DNA of 10,094 bases, from NCBI GenBank assembly GCA_964536565.1, contig CAZHXK010000046.1, forward strand, positions 1 to 10,094, read 5' to 3'. The notes beneath the pieces are model-generated. The model searched no databases. It was not told where the DNA came from and saw nothing but the letters and a program-made list of their open reading frames with translations. This DNA is from GCA-002688135 sp964536565. GTDB lineage: Bacteria > Patescibacteriota > Patescibacteriia > Magasanikbacterales > GCA-002688135. The translations under genes and the position numbers were made by a program. This document shows, piece by piece, positions 5,335 to 10,094 of the stretch (within the stretch, counting starts at the first letter, position 1; each line of letters opens with the position of its first letter).

Positions 5335-6789
5335 ATGTCGAGTAATGTAGTACTACGTTTTGATCATGTCGTATTTGAGTATACGGACAACAAGCCCATC
5401 TTGGATGAGGCTTCTTTTAGTGTGCGTGAAGGATCTAAGATGACGTTGATGGGTCAAAATGGAGCGGGTAAGTCTACTTTGTTTAGCTTGATTCGTGGAG
5501 ATCGAAAAGCCAAAGATGGAAAGGTTCATATGGCAGATGGGGTGACTATTGGATCGGCGCTACAATCTGTAGATCGTGCTGACTTTGATTTAACAATTGA
5601 TGATTATTTTAAACGAGCATACGAGGAGGTTCCTCGAAACGTAGATGTGGCCATTAATGAGGCTATGAATGCGGTTAACCTCACGACTCCTCGTGACCGT
5701 AAGGTGGGGGATTTGTCTGGCGGGCAACAGGCTCGGTTGTTGTTGGCATACGCGTTGGTGCAGCATCCTGATATTTTGTTGTTGGATGAGCCTACGAATA
5801 ATTTAGATACAGAGGGCATTGAGCATTTAATTTCCTTCTTGGTGATGTATGACAAGACGGTGCTCGTGATTTCTCATGATGCTGACTTCTTGAATTGTTT
5901 TACAGAAGGTGTGTTGTATTTGGATATTCATACGAAGAAGGTGGAGAAGTATGATGGAGATTACTACACAGTGGTTGAGGAAATTTCAAAACGAATTGAG
6001 CGTGAGAAAAAGAAAAATGCGCAGTTGGAAAAGCGCATTCAAGATCGTAAAGAGAAGGCGAGCAAGTTTGCGTTTAAGGGTGGGAAGATGCGTAAGCTTG
6101 CGAAGAAGATGAAAGATGAGACTGCTGAGATGGAAGAGAATAAGGTTGAGATTCGACGTGAGGATCAGATCATTTTTCCTTTTAAGATTTCAAATCAAGA
6201 TATTACAGGTGATATTGTAACGATTGATTCGGTGAAGGTGATTCGTGATCACGAGCCGAAGATGAAGAAGGTTGATATTGTGTTGCGTCAGGATACACGT
6301 CTTTTGATTTCGGGTCCGAATGGTATTGGTAAGAGTACGTTGCTACGTAATTTGGTTGATAAGACAGCCGAAGGTGCGGTGATCATGGATGAGGTTGTAG
6401 TTGGATATTATTCTCAAGATTTTTCAACATTAGATTTTGATGACACGGTTTTTGATTCTTTAGAAAAAATTAAGGCGCTTGGAGTTGATACACAGGAGAT
6501 GCGCCGAGTTGCTGCAGGGTTTCTGATTACCGGTGAATTGATGGGGCGCAAGGTGGGGGATTTGTCTGAGGGGCAGAAAGGGCTGTTGTCATTTGCTCGG
6601 TTGGTGGTTATGCGCCCTGGGTTACTTGTACTGGATGAGCCGACGAATCACATCAATTTCCGTCATATTCCGATTATTGCAAAAGCTTTGAATGAATATA
6701 AAGGGACGATGATTTTGATTTCTCATATGCCTGAGTTTGTAGAGCAGATTGAGATGCAAGAGTATTTGGATTTGGGAAAGTTGAAATAG
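5335..6789 (+). CDS. ABC-F family ATPase (ribosome-associated type)
   Basis: This is a soluble protein with two ATP-binding cassettes and no membrane segments. It belongs to the ABC-F family, whose members bind the ribosomal E site and influence translation or relieve stalling and antibiotic action. Cassette 1 has Walker A GQNGAGKST (40-48), signature LSGGQQAR (127-134) and Walker B with DEPTNNLD (151-158). Cassette 2 has Walker A GPNGIGKST (327-335), a variant signature LSEGQ (410-414) and DEPTNHIN (434-441), so the D-loop Asp is Asn441. Both catalytic glutamates (E152, E435) are present. The inter-cassette linker (about 206-277) is highly charged and helical, in the position of the P-site tRNA interaction motif. 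At 484 residues it is shorter than common members of about 520-640, with a short C-terminus. It is a monocistronic gene with its own promoter and terminator. The subfamily (EttA, Uup, YbiT or resistance type) cannot be fixed by eye. Confidence 0.93.
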   Translation: MSSNVVLRFDHVVFEYTDNKPILDEASFSVREGSKMTLMGQNGAGKSTLFSLIRGDRKAKDGKVHMADGVTIGSALQSVDRADFDLTIDDYFKRAYEEVPRNVDVAINEAMNAVNLTTPRDRKVGDLSGGQQARLLLAYALVQHPDILLLDEPTNNLDTEGIEHLISFLVMYDKTVLVISHDADFLNCFTEGVLYLDIHTKKVEKYDGDYYTVVEEISKRIEREKKKNAQLEKRIQDRKEKASKFAFKGGKMRKLAKKMKDETAEMEENKVEIRREDQIIFPFKISNQDITGDIVTIDSVKVIRDHEPKMKKVDIVLRQDTRLLISGPNGIGKSTLLRNLVDKTAEGAVIMDEVVVGYYSQDFSTLDFDDTVFDSLEKIKALGVDTQEMRRVAAGFLITGELMGRKVGDLSEGQKGLLSFARLVVMRPGLLVLDEPTNHINFRHIPIIAKALNEYKGTMILISHMPEFVEQIEMQEYLDLGKLK

Positions 6790-6808
6790 GTTTTGAAAGA
6801 GAGTGAAT

Positions 6809-6830
6809 GCGATCTTCTGGGTCGTTTTTT
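6809..6830 (+). terminator. Intrinsic terminator of the ABC-F gene
   Basis: CGATC (6810-6814), a five-base loop and GGTCG (6820-6824), with one T-G pair and a possible extra G-U, then six Ts (6825-6830). It lies 20 nt after the stop codon. Confidence 0.75.
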
Positions 6831-6841
6831 GCTTTGTAACA

Positions 6842-6870
6842 TTGACAAGAGTGGTTTTTTGTGCTAGATT
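6842..6870 (+). promoter_or_regulatory. Promoter of the kinase-like gene
   Basis: A perfect TTGACA (6842-6847), a 17-nt spacer and TAGATT (6865-6870) preceded by TGC, making an extended -10. The predicted start near 6877 leaves a leader of about 28 nt. No Shine-Dalgarno site is seen before the ATG at 6905. Confidence 0.7.
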
Positions 6871-6896
6871 GTAGTATTATTTTAGACTTATTAATC

Positions 6897-6908
6897 ATGC
6901 TTGTATGA
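6897..6908 (+). other. Minimal upstream ORF overlapping the kinase-like start
   Basis: ATG CTT GTA TGA encodes Met-Leu-Val and its TGA overlaps the ATG at 6905 in an ATGA arrangement. It could feed ribosomes to the main start by termination-reinitiation in a leader that lacks a Shine-Dalgarno site. It is very short and may be chance. Confidence 0.2.
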
Positions 6909-8281
6909 AAGAGAAACATATATTTCACACGGATGCAGAGGATGTTTCCGATGAGGATATTAATATTGAGAAACATTTTTTGACTGGTGATCATGTGACA
7001 CAGGAGCAAGTTGATAATTTTGCGTATGATATTTATGAACGCCAATTCAGCAGATTTGAAGCGCTGAAGGGCTCTGGGCTTTTTAGCGATATTGAGGCTG
7101 TTTTGATTGTTGATGCTTTGAGTGATGATCGGATGGCATCTTACATTACTGGTAGTATGGCGGCTGTGCCGGGTGAGTATGATCACAATGATGAAATTCA
7201 GTATCAATCACATGATAGTGATCTTAGTATTTCAATGAAAGAATTGAGACCTCATATTGCATCATTGAGAAAAGCAATTGTGAAACAGATGGAACATTAT
7301 TTTGAGCCTGAAGAATTTGCTCTGATCGCAAAGACACTGAAGGATGGTGTGCTTGGCGGCGTGAAACAGTTAGAGGGTGGGTTGCGGCATAAGCATGCGG
7401 TGTTACGCGTTGCGGCTGAAAGAGGTTCTCCTGCTGAACATCGAAAATTACTAGAGTCCGTTTCAAAAGGAAATAAAACTGCATTGGATGTACTACATGC
7501 TTCTGAAAATGTATCTCCTTATATTTTGATGCCGGAGGCGATTGCTGAAAAGGGTGGAGATATGATCATGTCGACCATTAAGCTCGAAAATTTTTCTGAT
7601 GAGTTGTACGACGATGCGGTGTCTACTCAAGTGGTCTATGAGCACTTTAATCAGATGATGCAGTTGTGTGTGAATTTAGCTGATAATGGTTTGATGTTTA
7701 GAGATATTAAGCCTGATAATATTGAGATCGATAAGGAAACAGGAGACGTGTTGGTTGTGGATTTGGATGGATTGTTTAAGGTTGGTACAAATCAGTTAGC
7801 CATGGTAACGCCTGCGTACATTCCTCCTGAGTTGGATAATAAAACATTTGTGGAAACGCATGTTTCTGAGATGGTTTTTCAAATGGGTGTAGTACTTCGG
7901 AATCTATATGATACTCGTAGAGATTTTATTGATGATGCTTCAAAAACTCAGATTGTTGAGTTGATTTCACGCATGACTGAGGATGTGGCGGAGGAGCGTA
8001 TAGACTTGGATCAAGCTGCTACTCAAGTGCAGAACCTGCAGGGTGTGTTGCTTGGGTATGCTGATACAGTCATTCAGTTTCCTGATCATGAGCTCGGAGT
8101 CATTGAAACAGCAGTTTCTGGTAACCGGGGAGGTCATTCTCCGGTTCCTACGATTGATGTTGCTGATCGCGATGGGGTTGATGATGTTCCTACTGCTATA
8201 GATGGAGGGGGTTATATTTTGTCCACAGAACTTCCTGATACTATTATTACTAAAAAAGATGATGATCAGAAGGCCGCTTAA
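6905..8281 (+). CDS. Protein kinase-like protein, Hanks-type C-lobe with degenerate N-lobe
   Basis: This is a 458-residue cytosolic protein without signal or membrane segments. The C-lobe has the eukaryote-like kinase catalytic loop FRDIKPDNIEID (265-276; D267, K269, N272), DLDG (286-289) in place of DFG, an APE-like TPAYIPPE (302-309) and a late TEDVAEERIDLDQA with R365, fitting subdomain XI. The N-lobe is hard to read. VLRVA (166-170) sits where the beta-3 VAIK is expected, so the ATP-binding Lys may be Arg168. No clear Gly-rich loop precedes it apart from GVLGGVKQLEGG (148-159). The alpha-F Asp appears replaced (about M323, before GVVL). Residues 1-130 are acidic and match nothing I recognise. 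Residues 395-458 are a Gly/Asp/Pro-rich, probably disordered tail ending KKDDDQKAA. It may be an active atypical kinase or a pseudokinase; the substrate is unknown. It is monocistronic, between its own promoter and a UUCG-loop terminator. Confidence 0.72.
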   Translation: MKEKHIFHTDAEDVSDEDINIEKHFLTGDHVTQEQVDNFAYDIYERQFSRFEALKGSGLFSDIEAVLIVDALSDDRMASYITGSMAAVPGEYDHNDEIQYQSHDSDLSISMKELRPHIASLRKAIVKQMEHYFEPEEFALIAKTLKDGVLGGVKQLEGGLRHKHAVLRVAAERGSPAEHRKLLESVSKGNKTALDVLHASENVSPYILMPEAIAEKGGDMIMSTIKLENFSDELYDDAVSTQVVYEHFNQMMQLCVNLADNGLMFRDIKPDNIEIDKETGDVLVVDLDGLFKVGTNQLAMVTPAYIPPELDNKTFVETHVSEMVFQMGVVLRNLYDTRRDFIDDASKTQIVELISRMTEDVAEERIDLDQAATQVQNLQGVLLGYADTVIQFPDHELGVIETAVSGNRGGHSPVPTIDVADRDGVDDVPTAIDGGGYILSTELPDTIITKKDDDQKAA

Positions 8282-8295
8282 ATAATATTACGGAG

Positions 8296-8315
8296 AACTG
8301 CTTCGGCGGTTTTTT
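8296..8315 (+). terminator. Intrinsic terminator with UUCG tetraloop (kinase-like gene)
   Basis: AACTGC (8296-8301), C(UUCG)G tetraloop, GCGGTT (8306-8311), six base pairs with one T-G, running into six Ts (8310-8315). It begins 14 nt after the kinase-like stop codon. Confidence 0.88.
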
Positions 8316-8323
8316 GTTTGTAT

Positions 8324-8349
8324 AAAAAAACTGCACAATTTGTGCGGTT
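8324..8349 (-). terminator. Minus-strand intrinsic terminator of the two-gene unit
   Basis: Read on the minus strand, AACCGCACA (8349-8341), loop AAT and TGTGCAGTT (8337-8329) form a nine-pair stem followed by a T run (from the seven As at 8324-8330). It starts 4 nt after the stop of the 55-residue ORF, which supports that ORF as the last gene of the unit. Confidence 0.88.
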
Positions 8350-8353
8350 GATG

Positions 8354-8521
8354 CTAGCGGATGTTGGTTGTCCACTGAGGCGGGACATACATTTCGGCGT
8401 GAAGGATCGGTTCGTATTGCATGACGGTGCTGTGAATCCATTCCCCTTTGTTTCCAGATTCTCGGGTTTTGAATGCTTGTCGCAGTGTAAGTAATTCGCC
8501 AACGTTTGCTGTGAGTCTCAT
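8354..8521 (-). CDS. Small hypothetical protein, 55 residues
   Basis: The ORF runs from ATG at 8521 to TAG at 8354. It begins MRLTANVGELLTLRQAF and ends PPQWTTNIR; I recognise no family. It is soluble and mixed in charge, with a probable amphipathic helix near the N-terminus (GELLTLRQAFKTR) and a Trp/Tyr/Pro-rich second half (EWIHSTVMQYEPIL, then AEMYVPPQW). Support for its reality is contextual. It begins 6 nt after the stop of the upstream gene on the same strand (TGA-CACACC-ATG), and its stop is 4 nt before a strong minus-strand terminator. No Shine-Dalgarno site precedes it, so translation would rely on coupling to the upstream gene. Two longer overlapping frames on this strand read through the terminator and are less credible. 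It may act together with the alpha-CTD-like protein, but nothing in the sequence shows how. Confidence 0.6.
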   Translation of the reverse strand: MRLTANVGELLTLRQAFKTRESGNKGEWIHSTVMQYEPILHAEMYVPPQWTTNIR

Positions 8522-8527
8522 GGTGTG

Positions 8528-9115
8528 TCATGTTTGTACCAACCCATCGGAAAGGCAGGGGCTCGTAACAGACCAAGGCAGTAATGAGTTAAGTGGAGTT
8601 CCGAGCCCGGTGTGGTAGCCCCTTCGGATGATGTCGTTTTCCCAGTCGATCACTCTTACTCGTAGGCGATCAATGACTTGAGGGTCATCCCAGTATGGCG
8701 GGCACCAACCCGATCGAAGAATGAATTCATCATCGACCCTCAGCCCGATTTCGACGGAAGGCAGGTCATGTTGTGCGAGAAACGCACATACGTCGTGGTA
8801 ATGACCTGATCGCTTGGAGAACCGATGTCGATAGAGTTCACCAACGTATCGTACGCCGACTGTGTGGAGGACTTTGACTGATCGAGCTGGAAGCTTGCTT
8901 TCTTTTACGGTCTTCGAGAGGATCGTCAGCTTTCTATTTGAGAGCTTTCTCGGCACACGGGCGATGTCGCCAAGGTCTCCGCTGAGGAAGAGTCGAAGTG
9001 CATGTTGCATTCTCTCAAGTTGAACTTGTGTTTTTCCGGGTGTGTCTTTCGCAGAAGCTGGCGCTTGAAGGAATAGTCCTCCAAGTTTCTCTGGGATGAA
9101 TACGTCTCGACTCAT
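8528..9115 (-). CDS. Uncharacterised protein with RNA polymerase alpha-CTD-like segment
   Basis: This is a 195-residue soluble protein. Residues about 74-125 (KLPARSVKVLHTVGVRYVGE, then a helix up to AFLAQHDLPSVEIGL) resemble the C-terminal domain of RNA polymerase alpha, whose pattern is LS-RA-N-L...GI-T-GDL followed by a second helix ending in L-LG. That fold is a helix-hairpin-helix that binds DNA or protein, so a nucleic-acid or transcription-related role is plausible but inferred. The N-terminal 70 residues are basic and include RVPRKLSNRKL. The C-terminal part has RSGWCPPYWDD (135-145) and a predicted helix DRLRVRVIDWENDIIRRGY. The ATG at 9115 is preferred to an in-frame GTG at 9154 because AGGAG ends 6 nt before it. 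Codons look richer in G and C than in the neighbouring genes, which could mean separate origin. It is followed after 6 nt by a 55-residue ORF on the same strand. Confidence 0.7.
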   Translation of the reverse strand: MSRDVFIPEKLGGLFLQAPASAKDTPGKTQVQLERMQHALRLFLSGDLGDIARVPRKLSNRKLTILSKTVKESKLPARSVKVLHTVGVRYVGELYRHRFSKRSGHYHDVCAFLAQHDLPSVEIGLRVDDEFILRSGWCPPYWDDPQVIDRLRVRVIDWENDIIRRGYHTGLGTPLNSLLPWSVTSPCLSDGLVQT

Positions 9116-9121
9116 ATCACT

Positions 9122-9126
9122 CTCCT
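9122..9126 (-). promoter_or_regulatory. Shine-Dalgarno site deciding the start of the alpha-CTD-like gene
   Basis: On the minus strand AGGAG lies 6 nt before the ATG at 9115 and is inside the coding frame if the GTG at 9154 were used. It argues for the shorter 195-residue product. Confidence 0.75.
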
Positions 9127-9155
9127 GATCTATTTGAAATATCTGAGGTGACACT

Positions 9156-9179
9156 GTTATATTTTTGTATATGTGTCAA
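9156..9179 (-). promoter_or_regulatory. Possible promoter of the alpha-CTD-like gene
   Basis: The minus strand shows a perfect TTGACA (9179-9174) and TATAAC (9161-9156), but the spacer is only 12 nt, too short for a usual sigma-70 promoter. The TATAAC alone would put the start near 9149, with a leader of about 34 nt holding the AGGAG site. Confidence 0.4.
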
Positions 9180-9199
9180 TAGTTCTTTTGGTTTAATAA

Positions 9200-9208
9200 T
9201 GCTATAAT
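9200..9208 (+). promoter_or_regulatory. Consensus extended -10 promoter of the MFS gene
   Basis: TGC-TATAAT (9200-9208) is a perfect TGn-extended -10 box that ends 9 nt before the ATG at 9218, so the leader is 0-3 nt. No convincing -35 box is present, as is common for extended -10 promoters. Confidence 0.65.
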
Positions 9209-9217
9209 TGTTTCACT

Positions 9218-10094
9218 ATGCATCTGTTTCATTCTTATCATCGTACGAACCTGCGCAACCTCATGCATTCCGAATTTTGGTTGTTTGAGTTGAGTGTGTG
9301 GTTGCATGTGTTTGGTCGTTCGTTGATTGCGGTGTTTATTCCGATTTTACTTTTGACGGTCGATTATTCCATCTCTGAGGTGATGGTTTTTTATTTCATG
9401 TATTATTTGTTTGATGTGCCGCTCAATTTTGTGGCACGTTATTTTGTTCGAAAGATTGGAGCGCGTATGGTGATTGTGTGGGGAACTATTTTTTCAATCG
9501 TGTTCTTTTTGATTTTGTATAACTTACCTCCACATAATTGGTATTGGCTTGCTGCGTTGGCATTAGCTTCTGCGTTGTACGATGCGTTTTATTGGGTGGC
9601 ACATATATACTATTTCATGGAAAGTAGTAAGCATCGGAAATCTTCAGCTAAAGATACGAGTATCTTTTATATCGTGAAGATGATTGGTGGGATTTTGGCT
9701 CCTGCATTCGGAGCTCTTGTATTGATTTTGGTAAGTGATAAGTTTTTGATTGGAATTAGTGCGTTTATTTTGGCTCTTTCGATTGTTCCATTGCTGTATA
9801 TGAAGCATGTGATTGATAAGCCAACTAGCAAGCAATTGACGCTTCATGAATTTTTTAAGAGATGGAGAGATTTGCGAGATTACGTGACGACTGGTTTGTA
9901 TGGTATTCACGGAACTGTTGAGGGGGTGATGTGGCCGTTGTTTATTTACTTAGCATTTGAGACGTTTGAGTCAGTTGCTATCGTGCCGATTATTGTGTCG
10001 TGTACGACGATTGTGTTTACGATGTTTGCTGGTCGTATTAAAAAAAGATCTCAAACGAAGGCAATTGTTATTGGAGCTGCATTTATCTCACTGA
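9218..10094 (+). CDS. Major facilitator superfamily-like membrane transporter (3' end outside window)
   Basis: The frame from ATG at 9218 stays open to the window edge, giving 292 complete codons. The product is strongly hydrophobic, with successive membrane segments such as LIAVFIPILLLTV, VMVFYFMYYLFDVPLNFVA, VIVWGTIFSIVFFLILY, WYWLAALALASALYDAFYW, GGILAPAFGALVLIL and FLIGISAFILALSIVPLLY. A basic cytoplasmic helix region with KRWRDLRDY follows, and at least two more segments lie before the edge. The loop ARYFVRKIGARMVIVWG after the second segment fits the MFS motif A (GxLaDrxGrr) between helices 2 and 3. This layout suggests six helices, a central cytoplasmic loop and the start of a second six. 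There is no signal peptide; the first 20 residues are cytoplasmic and polar. The substrate is unknown. It is transcribed divergently from the alpha-CTD-like gene out of a shared 102-nt gap. Confidence 0.8.
   Translation, partial: MHLFHSYHRTNLRNLMHSEFWLFELSVWLHVFGRSLIAVFIPILLLTVDYSISEVMVFYFMYYLFDVPLNFVARYFVRKIGARMVIVWGTIFSIVFFLILYNLPPHNWYWLAALALASALYDAFYWVAHIYYFMESSKHRKSSAKDTSIFYIVKMIGGILAPAFGALVLILVSDKFLIGISAFILALSIVPLLYMKHVIDKPTSKQLTLHEFFKRWRDLRDYVTTGLYGIHGTVEGVMWPLFIYLAFETFESVAIVPIIVSCTTIVFTMFAGRIKKRSQTKAIVIGAAFISL

Noticed and set aside
6674..7207. A 177-codon minus-strand frame across the ABC-F/kinase-like junction.
   Set aside because: It overlaps two well-supported genes, their terminator and promoter, has no start signal, and has low-complexity Ile/Asn/Lys-rich composition.
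8250..8576. Two longer minus-strand frames over 8250-8576 and 8278-8502.
   Set aside because: Both read through a strong minus-strand terminator and into the kinase-like gene; the 55-residue frame fits the gene spacing and the terminator better.
9116..9154. GTG at 9154 as the start of the alpha-CTD-like gene.
   Set aside because: An AGGAG site lies inside that extension at ideal distance from the ATG at 9115, and the -10-like box ends right next to the GTG.
1..10094. Possible recoding of UGA to glycine, as in some CPR lineages.
   Set aside because: No real gene has an in-frame TGA, and the alpha-CTD-like gene ends in TGA; glycines are encoded by GGN.
1..10094. Mobile element, prophage, toxin-antitoxin or defence cassette.
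   Set aside because: No transposase, integrase, inverted terminal repeats, tRNA attachment site or nuclease motif is seen; each gene has its own promoter and terminator.

Overview
The window reads as a small-genome bacterial chromosome segment, most likely from a Candidate Phyla Radiation (Patescibacteria) lineage. That assignment is inference. It rests on compact gene packing, several genes that start almost on top of their promoter -10 box with no Shine-Dalgarno site, a PIF1-type helicase with a C-terminal helix-turn-helix, and small exported Cys-rich proteins next to ordinary housekeeping genes. There is no rRNA or tRNA to anchor it. UGA is used as a stop, so the code is the standard one and not that of the UGA-glycine CPR lineages.

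Layout from left to right: (1) the 3' end of a DEAD-box RNA helicase with an Arg/Gly-rich tail, converging through a bidirectional terminator on (2) a minus-strand PIF1-family helicase. (3) Divergent from the helicase is a small exported, probably membrane-anchored DUF333-like protein with eight mature cysteines. (4) Next is the outstanding feature, a 766-residue secreted protein with about 19 tandem four-cysteine repeats of the C-DDG-x2-CT-xD-x-C type (Dicty_CTDC-like), a separate C-terminal Cys-rich module, a TTG start with a clear Shine-Dalgarno site, and a terminator-like hairpin in its leader. (5) A compact ABC-F ATPase follows. (6) Then comes a kinase-like protein with a recognisable catalytic loop but a degenerate N-lobe and altered DFG and alpha-F positions. 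(7) A minus-strand two-gene unit encodes a protein with an RNA polymerase alpha-CTD-like helix-hairpin-helix segment and a 55-residue small protein. (8) The window ends inside a divergent major-facilitator-type membrane transporter that continues past the edge.

Most genes appear to be single transcription units with their own promoter and intrinsic terminator; only the pair at 8354-9115 looks like an operon. Two start modes coexist. The helicase, DUF333-like, ABC-F and MFS genes have a -10 box 6-9 nt before ATG and look leaderless or nearly so, while the repeat protein and the alpha-CTD-like gene carry AGGAG. The two neighbouring exported Cys-rich proteins may act together at the cell surface, but no mobile element, CRISPR array or defence cassette is visible.
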